From an uncultured Bacteroidales bacterium (GTDB taxonomy: Bacteria; Bacteroidota; Bacteroidia; Bacteroidales; Bacteroidaceae), in the NCBI GenBank assembly GCA_902801325.1, contig CADCHQ010000008.1, positions 1-64,000 of the forward strand: DNA of 64,000 nt, read 5' to 3'. The number at the start of each line of letters is the position of its first letter. Position 1 is the first letter of the stretch. Below, in pieces: positions 24,238 to 32,915 of the stretch. The notes below the pieces were generated by a model that worked only from the letters and a program-made list of their open reading frames with translations, did not search any database and was not told the DNA's origin. The position numbers were made by a program, and so were the translations under genes.

Positions 24238-26844
24238 ATGAGAACGCATCTTTACGCCCATAACAAGATAGCATACCAGAAAGTTTGCGCGGCTCTCGAA
24301 GCCAGTAATCGCACTTGTGTGGTGCATCCTACTGGCACAGGAAAGTCATACTTGATAGCAGCCGTATCGGAAAACTATAAGCGTGTGCTGATACTTGGTC
24401 CGAATACATTCGTGCTTGATCAGGTGCATCAGGTGCTGAGGTGGCGCGACGAGCAGGGAGACATAAAGTATATGACCTATACGATGCTAAACTTTCACGG
24501 TGCAGAGGGCGAATATGACCTTATCTGTCTGGATGAGTTTCATCGCGCCGGAGCTACTGAGTGGGGGGAGGCTGTCATCGAATTACTGGATCAGCAGACT
24601 GGAGCAAAGGTTTTCGGCACCACAGCAACACCGATTCGCCATCTTGACGGTGAGCGCAACATGGCTGAAGAGATTTTCCACAGAAACATAGCCAGCGAGA
24701 TTACGCTGGGCGAGGCCATGAGCCACAATATTCTGCCTATACCAACCTATGTCACGGGACTGTTTGACTTTGGAAGCACCCTTCGTCAAACTGCAGAGAG
24801 AATCAGTGCATCGAAGTATCTCAGCAACGACGAGAAACGTCGCCGTATGGAGAAACTGAACGTGAGTGTCGAGGAATGGAAACTTAGTAACGGAATGCCT
24901 GTCATCCTTCGCAAGCATATCGGCAAGGACTGCAGGCGCGTCATCGTGTTTTGTTCTGACGTGCCAACGCTGAAACAAATGTCGCAGACGGTGAGGGAGT
25001 GGTTTAAGGATGCAGGCATACCAGTTGCCTCTGTCTACACTATACACAACAAAATGAGCGAAGGACGGCAGAAGAAAGTAATGAAGCAATTCGAGGCCGA
25101 TACTGACAAAGGCTGTAAGCTGATGATGTCGGTGAACATTCTGAACGAGGGCATTCACATTCCCCGCGTTGGTGCCGTGCTGATGCTCAGGACTACGCAG
25201 AGCCGTATTGTCTATATGCAGCAGATGGGAAGATGCCTGACCGCCACGAACATTGAACGGCCAGTCATACTCGACATGGTGTGCAATATCAGCAACACTG
25301 CAGCCATACATGAACTAAAGCGCGATTTTGACAATGCAGAAATTATCAAGGCCAAACAGGAGCCTAAAGAGTACTCACCGCGACAATTGTGTATCACGGA
25401 CTATACCCACAGTGTGCGCAGCATTATCAAAGCCTTGCAGCACGGCACTACAAACAACTGGATGACGCTGGAAGAAATCAAGCAAAAGATACGCGACTTC
25501 ACTGTCGAGCGCGACCGATGGCCGTCACATAGTGACAAGGCATCTAAGTACGAACTTGGGCTGGCCAAACGATTCTGTTCACATAAAGAAAAATTGCTGC
25601 AGGATGGGATATTTCGCCAACTCTATGAATACTATCGCGACAGGGACAAACCCGTGTTTGAGGAATACTATGCTATTGTATCTTCCTTCTGCCAAAAGTA
25701 CGGTAAGACGCCGAATATATATTCTACGAAAGGCTTTGTGGCTGAAACTGAGGAAGAAGAGAAACAAGCCTTTGCTTGCTGGAGGTGGCTGAGAAAAAAC
25801 TATTCAGACGATGATCGTATCATACGGCTCCATTGGGAATTTAACAACCGCTGGCTGCACGAATCAGAAATCAAGCGCCGCGTAAAACTGCTCACAGCAT
25901 TTATTACTGAGAATAGGCGCCAGCCAAGTTCTTACTACGGAGGAGACGAAGTGAAGTTGCAAGGGTATATGAACGGCCTTCGTTCGCCATATTACAACGA
26001 GCGTGAGGACGTTCGGCAGCTAATGCGTTTGGCGGACAGTGTAAAGAATGTTGCAGAAGATGCCGACAACCTACTGGAGGAGTATATCCGCTTCTGTGAG
26101 ACTAACAAGAAAATTCCTTCCAGGCACTCTAAAGATACCTTTGAAGTCAATTTGTATAAACGGGTCGATCGTCGTAAGGCTCTAAAGAACAATCCGAGGC
26201 TTTTTGCAGTGCGCGAAAAATACAAGAAACAGCGTATGAGCCGGGATGACGAGCGGTACATTGTTATCAAGCATTGTGAACGGACGGGTCGACGCCCCAG
26301 TAAAAAGAGCAGTACTGAGGATGTGTTTCGTGCATGGCAGAATATTAAGCGAACAGACAAGGACTTTGCCAAGGATATTCAGGACAAGTATCCTATGGTC
26401 AATGTATGGTCTAACGAAGACACTGAACGCTATGCCGAACAAATAATAACCTTTGTAAAGGAGCATAACCGCCGTCCAAACGTAAGGTTTGACAATCATA
26501 GGTTGTGTAACATTCTCGGTACCCTATTGAAGTCCAAGGGCGACCATCCTGCCATTGTCAGGCTAAAAGAAGTGCTCGACAATCTGCCCAAACCTACTCA
26601 TGCACCGAAGTATTACGACAGAAAGCAGGCGAAACAGCGTTCCACTGCAGCCAGAAACGGCTACAAAGTCATCCATGATCGTGGTGCAGACCCTACTACG
26701 CGCTATGTCATCTTCTACACAGCCGAAACCAAGCGAAACGAGCGATACGAGCAGTCATGCCGTGAAGCAGGTTTTGAGATTAAGGAATTTCAAGAAAATA
26801 AACGCAAAACAAAAAGAGAAAAAAATGAAAACCATCCCCTATAA
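24238..26844 (+). CDS. SF2 DEAD/DEAH-like helicase with helicase-associated repeats
   Basis: 868 aa. Motif I HPTGTGKS (about 31-38), motif II DEFH (about 98-101), motif III GTTATP (about 127), motif V NEGIHIPRV and motif VI QQMGRCL (about 328) form a full SF2 ATPase. Residues 400-830 contain about five helicase-associated repeats, each with the sense 'RxPS...': DRWPSHSDKASKYELGLAKR, NRRQPSS, KKIPSRHS, GRRPSKKS, NRRPNVR. This layout is typical of helicases on phages and plasmids. The end overlaps the next gene by 20 nt. Confidence 0.85.
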   Translation: MRTHLYAHNKIAYQKVCAALEASNRTCVVHPTGTGKSYLIAAVSENYKRVLILGPNTFVLDQVHQVLRWRDEQGDIKYMTYTMLNFHGAEGEYDLICLDEFHRAGATEWGEAVIELLDQQTGAKVFGTTATPIRHLDGERNMAEEIFHRNIASEITLGEAMSHNILPIPTYVTGLFDFGSTLRQTAERISASKYLSNDEKRRRMEKLNVSVEEWKLSNGMPVILRKHIGKDCRRVIVFCSDVPTLKQMSQTVREWFKDAGIPVASVYTIHNKMSEGRQKKVMKQFEADTDKGCKLMMSVNILNEGIHIPRVGAVLMLRTTQSRIVYMQQMGRCLTATNIERPVILDMVCNISNTAAIHELKRDFDNAEIIKAKQEPKEYSPRQLCITDYTHSVRSIIKALQHGTTNNWMTLEEIKQKIRDFTVERDRWPSHSDKASKYELGLAKRFCSHKEKLLQDGIFRQLYEYYRDRDKPVFEEYYAIVSSFCQKYGKTPNIYSTKGFVAETEEEEKQAFACWRWLRKNYSDDDRIIRLHWEFNNRWLHESEIKRRVKLLTAFITENRRQPSSYYGGDEVKLQGYMNGLRSPYYNEREDVRQLMRLADSVKNVAEDADNLLEEYIRFCETNKKIPSRHSKDTFEVNLYKRVDRRKALKNNPRLFAVREKYKKQRMSRDDERYIVIKHCERTGRRPSKKSSTEDVFRAWQNIKRTDKDFAKDIQDKYPMVNVWSNEDTERYAEQIITFVKEHNRRPNVRFDNHRLCNILGTLLKSKGDHPAIVRLKEVLDNLPKPTHAPKYYDRKQAKQRSTAARNGYKVIHDRGADPTTRYVIFYTAETKRNERYEQSCREAGFEIKEFQENKRKTKREKNENHPL

Positions 26845-27298
26845 CGCAACCAATAGCGAGACATTTCCCCGTATCTGGCGAACGTCGCAGCACGGCACAT
26901 TCGACGGGCTCACCCCCGATGATCCTTACCTGCAGCAGTGCCGCTGGTGGCTCGAACGGTTTGAGTGCATCGTCATCTTCACTCGCGACGTTGGCTACCA
27001 CACGTCAGGATGGTGGAAGAATCCCGACTACGAGCGGTGCTACCACCTCTCCATATCTTTTCCAGGCGGCATGAAGCGCAACCGGCTGGAGTATGTCTTA
27101 AAGGAACTGTTTGGCGACAACCGCCGCTGGCTTTGGTGCGAAGGCCCATACTCAGAAGCAGGCCGTCAGTGCGGCGTTTTCCACTACCGCTTGTTTTGTG
27201 ACCCTGCCTGGCAGCCGATCAAACCTCGCGGTGAGGTTTACACTCGAGAGTTTACCGAGGTTGGATGGAAAAGTTTTTCGGAATTACATAAACTATAA
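26825..27298 (+). CDS. Hypothetical protein coupled to the helicase
   Basis: 157 aa from the ATG at 26825 (MKTIPYNATNSETFPRIWRT), behind a purine-rich AAAGAGAAAAA leader; the frame continues upstream but only as the shadow of the helicase. Trp/Arg/Tyr-rich and compact, with HTSGWWKNPDYERCYHLSIS in the middle. Not recognised. Confidence 0.75.
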   Translation: MKTIPYNATNSETFPRIWRTSQHGTFDGLTPDDPYLQQCRWWLERFECIVIFTRDVGYHTSGWWKNPDYERCYHLSISFPGGMKRNRLEYVLKELFGDNRRWLWCEGPYSEAGRQCGVFHYRLFCDPAWQPIKPRGEVYTREFTEVGWKSFSELHKL

Positions 27299-27371
27299 TA
27301 GAGTTATGAACGGCCATAAACTTCTAAATATCCTATTGTAAATTATAAATCGACAAATCTAATTTATCATC

Positions 27372-28148
27372 ATGTTAATCCAAATCACCAACCGATGTCA
27401 CATGTTTTGCCCGCATTGTATGCAGAATGCCAACCCGCGTGGCAAGCAGATGACAGAAGAGACATTCGCGCAAGTCTTGGACTTTGTATGTAAGGCAAAA
27501 CCATTGGTTTTGTCAGTTACAGGTGGCGAACCAACTGAAAATCCTTTGTGGATGGCATACATCCGAGCATTGCTCGACTTGCCATCCAAACCCATCGTAA
27601 ACATCCTTACAAACGGCGCATGGATTGAAGACAGCGAGACGCGCATCAGCATGGCACGACTCATCCGCGGTGCGAAAGGTCGCTTGAATGTACAAGTGTA
27701 TTCCAACCCTAAGTATTACCGTGACCATGATTGGACTGTAGAGCACGAGTCGCAGTTCCGAAGCATCGGTTGTATCCCCGACTTTACAGACACCATATTC
27801 ATGCAGGACTTGGGGCGCGCGCGAAAAAATTGCATGGAAGAGACGGAGAAGAGCGATCATGTTCCTTCGTGCATCAATAGCCACCTTATAGCCATGCAAG
27901 CCTCTTCCCTACCCCACTTTCTCTTGATAGCGGCGCAAGTTGGCAAGTTCTGCCGCCCGCTCATTGATACAGAAGGAAGCATACACATGTCTGAGTCGTG
28001 GCTATGTCCGTCCGTTGCCCATGTTAGAGATGGCATCGGTGAAGCCTTTCGTAAGATGCGTTTGTCGCGCCCGTGTAAAGGTTGTCGCCTGTATAAGAAC
28101 TTTGAGCTGCTGCACCCCAAAGAGATGGAGCTACTATTTAAAAGATAA
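27372..28148 (+). CDS. Radical SAM protein with extra C-terminal cysteines
   Basis: 258 aa. Cys9-x3-Cys13-x2-Cys16 (CHMFCPHC) is the canonical site for the 4Fe-4S cluster that cleaves AdoMet, followed by VTGGEPTENP (about 49-58), the usual AdoMet-contact strand. Later cysteines (NC, SC, FC, LC and CKGC near 237-240) could hold an auxiliary cluster, as in SPASM-type enzymes. It lacks a recognisable substrate domain. On a phage it might modify nucleic acid, a peptide or a nucleotide; the small Cys protein just downstream (28160) is a possible partner. Confidence 0.85.
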   Translation: MLIQITNRCHMFCPHCMQNANPRGKQMTEETFAQVLDFVCKAKPLVLSVTGGEPTENPLWMAYIRALLDLPSKPIVNILTNGAWIEDSETRISMARLIRGAKGRLNVQVYSNPKYYRDHDWTVEHESQFRSIGCIPDFTDTIFMQDLGRARKNCMEETEKSDHVPSCINSHLIAMQASSLPHFLLIAAQVGKFCRPLIDTEGSIHMSESWLCPSVAHVRDGIGEAFRKMRLSRPCKGCRLYKNFELLHPKEMELLFKR

Positions 28149-28159
28149 TAACCAAAGGT

Positions 28160-28387
28160 ATGAGCAGCCAAGTGAAAGCCTCCGATTGCAAATGCTGCAA
28201 GTGTGGAAAGCAAGCCGTTGCATTCTGGCCCGTTATAGATCCGGACATCCCCAGCTCTCCCTACTGCAGGAAGTGCTTGGATAAGGAAAAAATGAAAGCC
28301 ATGATTGCCATATTCGGTGAATCGGAAGGAAAATACTACTACGACAGATGGAATAGTGAACATAAAAAGAAAGGAAAGAAGAAATGA
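28160..28387 (+). CDS. Small zinc-finger-like protein
   Basis: 75 aa. CKCCKC and CRKC spaced by about 24 residues make a plausible 4-Cys zinc site; the tail is a run of Lys/Gly. It starts 11 nt after the radical SAM gene and overlaps the next gene by 4 nt (ATGA). Nucleic-acid binding is likely from charge and Cys pattern. Confidence 0.7.
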   Translation: MSSQVKASDCKCCKCGKQAVAFWPVIDPDIPSSPYCRKCLDKEKMKAMIAIFGESEGKYYYDRWNSEHKKKGKKK

Positions 28388-28719
28388 GCAAAACCACATT
28401 TGACCCTATCTGTATGTCAGAGGAGTTCTGGGCCAATAGCCAGTTCTCTGTTGTCCGTTACTATGGTAAAGCCAAGATTGGAGGCCATGAGTACATAATC
28501 GTCAATAAGGAAGGCAAGGACATCTTCGAGTGCTCTGCCGAAGCCGAGAAAGCTGGACGGGAGAAAGCCATCGAGCCAGGAGAACCTGCGGACCTTGTGC
28601 GCACCGATTTCGTGAAGCACTACCGCCGTCTCGGTCGTGACCGCTTTCTCGAATTGCTGAAAGCTAACCAGCAGACGTCTGACAAGGAACTGGAGAAAAT
28701 TTTCAAAGAAACAAAGTAA
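28384..28719 (+). CDS. Hypothetical protein
   Basis: 111 aa, alpha/beta with a helical C-terminus (RLGRDRFLELLKANQQTSDK). ATGA-coupled to the zinc-finger-like protein. Not recognised. Confidence 0.72.
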   Translation: MSKTTFDPICMSEEFWANSQFSVVRYYGKAKIGGHEYIIVNKEGKDIFECSAEAEKAGREKAIEPGEPADLVRTDFVKHYRRLGRDRFLELLKANQQTSDKELEKIFKETK

Positions 28720-28805
28720 CCATATTTATTCATCAACCGCAAAGCAGTGGAGAACGTAAGGAAAAGCATGCGTACACAGCATCCTGCGGTATAAACAAAA
28801 TCAAA

Positions 28806-29255
28806 ATGAAATCAATTTCAGCAATGTGGTTCGTATGCAAGATTCGCCGCGAACAAAGACAAGAGAACGGACAAATTAAGAAAGTAACCGAGCAGTATGT
28901 ACTTGATGCCCACAATTTCACTGTGGCCGAGACACGCATTCTTGAGGAATTGTCCACCTATATCAGCGGAGATTGGGCTGTGCTTGACATTAGCCGCGCA
29001 AACTTCAGAGAGGTGTTCTTCTGCGAAGATGCAGCTGCAGACAAATGGTACAAAGCTAAACTCGCGTTAATTACCATTGATGAAAAAACAGGCAACGAAA
29101 AGCGAACCTGCGCCACCTACCTTGTGCAGGCAGCCAACCTCGAAGGAGCCTATCAAAACATCGACAGGGTAATGGAAAAGACGATGGTCGACTATGTGGT
29201 TGTCGGCGTAAACGAGACCAAAGTCATGGATGTTTTTTATACTTGTGCAAGTTAA
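28806..29255 (+). CDS. DUF4494-like phage protein
   Basis: 149 aa. The segment KKVTEQYVLDAHNFTVAETR (about 25-44) and the C-terminal YVVVGVNETKVMDVFY match what I recall of DUF4494, a small family common in Bacteroidota phages with no known activity. Soluble alpha/beta. The 86-nt gap upstream holds a short CCGCA/TGCGG inverted repeat. Confidence 0.75.
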   Translation: MKSISAMWFVCKIRREQRQENGQIKKVTEQYVLDAHNFTVAETRILEELSTYISGDWAVLDISRANFREVFFCEDAAADKWYKAKLALITIDEKTGNEKRTCATYLVQAANLEGAYQNIDRVMEKTMVDYVVVGVNETKVMDVFYTCAS

Positions 29256-29256
29256 A

Positions 29257-29589
29257 ATGAGGACATTAAAGACTCCTGACTTTCAGACATTTTGGGATGC
29301 CTATGCTCTTAAGCGTGACCGCATTGCTGCAGAGCGGGCGTGGAAACGTCTTTCTGCCAAAGACCAGCAGGCTGCCTTTGCAGGAATTGAAGCATATCGC
29401 GAAGACTGCCGGCGCAGAGGGATAAATCGTATGTATGCGCAAGGATACCTCAATCATCGTCGTTGGGAGGACGAGCTTGAACCGGAATCCGTCAGAGATT
29501 CCTTTCCTTGTAAGAAACTTAGTGGAGGAGACTCCATCGCCATCCTTCCTGATACTTCAGCCCTTGCAGATATGGAGAAATGGAAATAA
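29257..29589 (+). CDS. Replication-associated helical protein
   Basis: 110 aa from the ATG at 29257, 1 nt after the preceding stop. DFQTFWDAYALKRDRIAAER and the later YAQGYLNHRRWEDE match the C-terminal block often found in phage replication-initiator and helicase-loader proteins (FWxxYPxKxxKxxAxKAW...). Here it stands alone with no N-terminal winged helix, so a loader accessory role is only suggested. Confidence 0.7.
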   Translation: MRTLKTPDFQTFWDAYALKRDRIAAERAWKRLSAKDQQAAFAGIEAYREDCRRRGINRMYAQGYLNHRRWEDELEPESVRDSFPCKKLSGGDSIAILPDTSALADMEKWK

Positions 29590-29609
29590 ATTTTAATTGG
29601 TGTAAAAAA

Positions 29610-29765
29610 ATGAAACGGACCATAATTAACACATTGCTACTGATGATTGTTATTGCAACCATCATGATTATAGCCTTTTACCTTCCGTGGTTGGCTATAG
29701 GCATAATACTTTTCCTCCAATTTATTATCATTATCATCTTATCCGCCAAGAACAGCCAGCCATGA
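29610..29765 (+). CDS. Small membrane protein
   Basis: 51 aa from the ATG at 29610 (MKRTIINTLLLMIVIATIMI). Almost wholly hydrophobic, one long or two short membrane helices. Overlaps the next gene by ATGA. Not recognised. Confidence 0.6.
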   Translation: MKRTIINTLLLMIVIATIMIIAFYLPWLAIGIILFLQFIIIIILSAKNSQP

Positions 29766-30196
29766 ATATGAATAATGTCCTACCTTGGATGGAATATTTC
29801 GAGATGCTGAATGAGTATGAAAGAAAGGGCTATCTCGAAGTGATACCCGACAAAAATGAAACTTTCGTCACGCGGGCGGCGCTCTTCTCTCTCTCGCTTT
29901 GCAATGAAAAAGCAGACATGTCTGTTAAGACAATGGAAGAAACAATATGTCGCATTCGCGCACATAGAGTATACAGGAGTCAATTGGAGCGGATTGGAAA
30001 AAGTGACCTCAAAGAAGACATGGGAAGGCGTCCTTTAGAAATTGATCGCCCATTTGCCCTTTATGTTGTGAAGGAGGAAAACCCTCACGACTTGATATGT
30101 ATCATTCTTGTTACTCGAAGACGCAAGTGGTATCGCTTCTGGCAAAAGACGGACTGCATCAGAGTGGTGACATACGGAGATTCCCATTTGCAATAG
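29762..30196 (+). CDS. Hypothetical protein
   Basis: 144 aa from the ATG at 29762 (MNMNNVLPWMEYFEMLNEYE), ATGA-coupled to the membrane protein. Helical N-terminus, then basic beta strands (VTRRRKWYRFWQKTD). Not recognised. Confidence 0.68.
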   Translation: MNMNNVLPWMEYFEMLNEYERKGYLEVIPDKNETFVTRAALFSLSLCNEKADMSVKTMEETICRIRAHRVYRSQLERIGKSDLKEDMGRRPLEIDRPFALYVVKEENPHDLICIILVTRRRKWYRFWQKTDCIRVVTYGDSHLQ

Positions 30197-30217
30197 CGTG
30201 GAATAAAATAGTGAGAG

Positions 30218-30541
30218 ATGGAAACTGAAAGGAAATTCTATCAGGTATCAAAGGACATTCGCAATGCTCCAACTTGCGATCATCTTATGCACGGTTATGA
30301 AACACGTAGTGAGTTTGCCCACGCCTTGCTTCAGATAGTCCACCGTTGGCACGACCGCATTGGAGAGTGTATTGAAGAACGCAATGGATTTTTGCGTCTT
30401 CGTTTTTATGACACACCTGGAGGAATGCCAGATGAAGCATGGCTCCCTCACTTCCTTCTCTGTTCCGTTCCTATGCCCGTATGTTATAAGGATAATGACA
30501 AAATGGAAGAAGAACTAAATCGTGCATTTGAAATAGATTGA
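30218..30541 (+). CDS. Hypothetical protein
   Basis: 107 aa, soluble alpha/beta, MEMETE-like acidic ends and a central aromatic block (FLRLRFYDTPGGMPDEAWLP). Marks the start of the AT-rich mosaic stretch. Not recognised. Confidence 0.65.
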   Translation: METERKFYQVSKDIRNAPTCDHLMHGYETRSEFAHALLQIVHRWHDRIGECIEERNGFLRLRFYDTPGGMPDEAWLPHFLLCSVPMPVCYKDNDKMEEELNRAFEID

Positions 30542-30588
30542 TTGCATAGAATTGATGTTTTTAATAACAAAAAAGAAAGGAGATGATT

Positions 30589-30894
30589 ATGAGCAAGCAG
30601 GTACTACTTATATCGAATGAAATTGAAAGAATCATAGACACTCTTGAAAGAAATAGTGGCTATACTGGAGGAATTGGAGATATTCAAAGAGCAATCTGCG
30701 ATAAGATTCTATCCTTTATCAATTCGCTTCCGGAGGAAGACGAAAGAATTGATTTGGAGAAAGAAATTAATAAATTCTTAGACGATACTGGCGCGCCTTA
30801 TTACTGGGCTAATGGTACTACTCCTCAATTGTATTGGATGAAACAATTTGCCAAGTACTTCTATGAGCTTGGTGCGAAATCACAGAAAGGATAA
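30589..30894 (+). CDS. Mosaic phage protein ending in 'FYELGxxxQKG' module
   Basis: 101 aa from ATG 30589 (an ATG two codons upstream is equally possible) behind AAAGGAGATGATT, a strong Shine-Dalgarno unusual for Bacteroidota. It has a helical IIDTLERNSGYTG part and an end module AKYFYELGAKSQKG shared with the gene at 35307. Such modules are shuffled among gut-phage proteins of unknown function. Confidence 0.68.
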   Translation: MSKQVLLISNEIERIIDTLERNSGYTGGIGDIQRAICDKILSFINSLPEEDERIDLEKEINKFLDDTGAPYYWANGTTPQLYWMKQFAKYFYELGAKSQKG

Positions 30895-30900
30895 CAAACC

Positions 30901-31050
30901 ATGGCACAAAACCTATGTTACGAGTGCAAGTTTTTGGGGTATACTGCTTTGGGCTCTACCATTTGCCACTTATACTCAGGGTCCATTATTAGTGACATTT
31001 CTCCATACACTCCAGCGTGCAAGAATTTTACAAGAACAAATATTAAGTAA
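30901..31050 (+). CDS. 49-aa 4-Cys micro-protein
   Basis: MAQNLCYECKFLGYTALGST with CYEC, ICH and PACKNF: four cysteines in a small zinc-knuckle-like spacing. Begins 6 nt after the previous stop and shares TAATG with the next start. Related in layout to 11191, 32558, 34564 and 36425. Confidence 0.55.
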   Translation: MAQNLCYECKFLGYTALGSTICHLYSGSIISDISPYTPACKNFTRTNIK

Positions 31051-31640
31051 TGTCACAAGAAGAAATCATTGACAGGGTGAATGTATGCCCTTGGAGGGAG
31101 CGCATATTGGGTGGCCCTTATGCCTGTACAAGATATATGGGAATAACCGTTCGTTGTGATGGCAGATGCTCCTGGGTTGGTGATTACCTCAGACGCAAAG
31201 AACTTGATAATAAAATTGACTATAAAATGGATTTTAAAACATATACAGATGTGGAGCAGAGTAAGAAGTTGGCAGAGATATTGCCACTTGATAGTGCGGA
31301 TATGTGGTGGTCGGAAAGATACAGTGGAAGAGTAACATTTGGAGGGTATATTGTGGAGGAAACTCCCTACTACTATCTAAGTCTCACTAAACCTTCTGAA
31401 GGTAACTATTCACAAGATGTTGTTAAGGATATTCCCGCATGGAGCATTAAAGCATTGCTTGATTATATTAAAGGGAAATGTGGCTATTTTGAACTTGTTT
31501 ATCTTAGCAGAACTACTGATGGGCGAGGAAATGTCTGGGAAAACGTAAACAGACTTTCAACCGACATATATGATGTATATGAAAAAGAAATTATTGATGC
31601 CTGCTATGAAATGGTACTGAAACTTAATGAAAAAAAATGA
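31050..31640 (+). CDS. Hypothetical protein with N-terminal Cys motif
   Basis: 196 aa. The first 50 residues carry VCPWRE, YACTR, RCDGRC, again a small Cys-rich module; the rest is alpha/beta. TAATG overlap with the micro-protein upstream, and overlaps the next gene by 14 nt. Not recognised. Confidence 0.68.
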   Translation: MSQEEIIDRVNVCPWRERILGGPYACTRYMGITVRCDGRCSWVGDYLRRKELDNKIDYKMDFKTYTDVEQSKKLAEILPLDSADMWWSERYSGRVTFGGYIVEETPYYYLSLTKPSEGNYSQDVVKDIPAWSIKALLDYIKGKCGYFELVYLSRTTDGRGNVWENVNRLSTDIYDVYEKEIIDACYEMVLKLNEKK

Positions 31641-31959
31641 TATAAAATCCAAAGAAATGACAGAGAAACAAAAAAACGACCTGCTGAAACATATCGTCGG
31701 TGCCATTGGTGTAATCAAGGCACAATATGAGGTGGAGGTCATCAAGGATTACGAGATACCGCCACTTGTGAACACACAAACGATGCAAGATATTGGCTTC
31801 GGAGTTAAGTTGCAACTAAACACCCGTTACGACTACGACGAGGGAATGCTGGCACAATGGAAGCAATGGCTGACGGCTGACGAATGGTATATCTCAGTCA
31901 AACGGAACCAGTTGTTTGTGACATTTAAAGTAAGATTTAAGGAGAAGTCTGTAGTATAA
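31627..31959 (+). CDS. Hypothetical protein
   Basis: 110 aa (or 100 from an ATG at 31657). Charged helical start, then beta strands ending VTFKVRFKEKS. Not recognised. Confidence 0.6.
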   Translation: MKKNDIKSKEMTEKQKNDLLKHIVGAIGVIKAQYEVEVIKDYEIPPLVNTQTMQDIGFGVKLQLNTRYDYDEGMLAQWKQWLTADEWYISVKRNQLFVTFKVRFKEKSVV

Positions 31960-31979
31960 TATTTTGACAACCAATAGCA

Positions 31980-32303
31980 ATGAACGAACAAATTGATATC
32001 TTGAACTTGCTGAAGGATAAATCGGCACTGTTAAAATACATTCTTGGCATGATTGCATCCAGTGACAAGTTTTCTCGCAACATTCCACTCCTCCGTGAGC
32101 GCGGTTGGTCGGAGCAGGGAATGCTCGATAAGGTTCTGGAAGTTACCGCCATCCAATCAGCACAAATCAAACACCTGGCATTGGTGTCACTTCTTTTGGT
32201 TCAGTCTGACGATTTCGACGCGATGGTAGGCAAACTGATGGTTAAAATGGGTCGTGGCGATGAAGCGTTGCGTGCCATGTTTGAATCCAAGTTGGCTAAA
32301 TGA
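31980..32303 (+). CDS. Helical hypothetical protein
   Basis: 107 aa, all-helical look, MNEQIDILNLLKDKSALLKY start. No membrane helix, no motif. Not recognised. Confidence 0.65.
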   Translation: MNEQIDILNLLKDKSALLKYILGMIASSDKFSRNIPLLRERGWSEQGMLDKVLEVTAIQSAQIKHLALVSLLLVQSDDFDAMVGKLMVKMGRGDEALRAMFESKLAK

Positions 32304-32331
32304 AGATAAAAAAACGAAAGGAGAGTAAGAT

Positions 32332-32553
32332 ATGACAAGAGAAGAATATGGGAGAACATTTGCGGCGGAGTGCGAATTTTATGTTTCGCAAACAAGGAAT
32401 GGACTGTGGATTGCACATGTATCAATAGAGGATTATTACTATGAGACTGACCCGTATAAAAACAAGCAAGATGCGTTAGATGAACAACGAGGGTGCTTAC
32501 TTGCCATAAAGGAGAAAATAGATAAATATCTAACAGAATTGAAAGAAGAATAA
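32332..32553 (+). CDS. Small hypothetical protein
   Basis: 73 aa behind GAAAGGAGAGTAAGAT. Acidic, aromatic (DYYYETDPYKNKQDALDEQR), single strand-helix pattern. Not recognised. Confidence 0.62.
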   Translation: MTREEYGRTFAAECEFYVSQTRNGLWIAHVSIEDYYYETDPYKNKQDALDEQRGCLLAIKEKIDKYLTELKEE

Positions 32554-32557
32554 AAAT

Positions 32558-32716
32558 ATGGTATGTAAGATGTATAAACCACGGGCAACCCATTTATCCC
32601 CTGCTGATTGCAGAAATTGTAAGTATGGGATTATGGGTTCAACTTCACCTGTATGGTGCTCAAAACTAAAAGCAAAACCAAGTTTATGGATAACAAATAA
32701 ATTTCAAGGAGAATAA
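32558..32716 (+). CDS. 52-aa 4-Cys micro-protein
   Basis: MVCKMYKPRATHLSPADCRN, then CKYG and VWCSKLKAKPS. Cys spacing resembles the other micro-proteins in this window. Its last codons GGA-GAA-TAA form the Shine-Dalgarno of the next gene. An ATG at 32570 is an alternative start. Confidence 0.5.
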   Translation: MVCKMYKPRATHLSPADCRNCKYGIMGSTSPVWCSKLKAKPSLWITNKFQGE

Positions 32717-32719
32717 AGT

Positions 32720-32902
32720 ATGAAATTAATAATCAAGAACAGTTTTGCCCGCATGGTGATTTTTGTCATTCTATACCCGTTTGTTTTTATATGGATTGGT
32801 TTTTGCTGGTTTATTATGAAATTAGGTCATGGCCTTTATGTGACAGGCGATTGGCTTAGTGGACACAGATTGGACGGGTATAATTGGACAGAAGAATTGT
32901 AA
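32720..32902 (+). CDS. 60-aa membrane protein, paralogue A
   Basis: One strong membrane helix (MKLIIKNSFARMVIFVILYP...) followed by KLGHGLYVTGDWLSGHR. A clear paralogue lies at 35111-35284, differing mainly inside the membrane helix. Start chosen at the ATG after AAGGAGAATAAAGT. Confidence 0.65.
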   Translation: MKLIIKNSFARMVIFVILYPFVFIWIGFCWFIMKLGHGLYVTGDWLSGHRLDGYNWTEEL

Positions 32903-32915
32903 TTCAGATCAAACT

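Noticed and set aside
28720..28800. A possible further array unit (CATCAACCGCAAAG and GCATGCGTACACAGC)
   Set aside because: Only short resemblance to the 3' block and the loop motif, in the wrong order, with no long hairpin between them.
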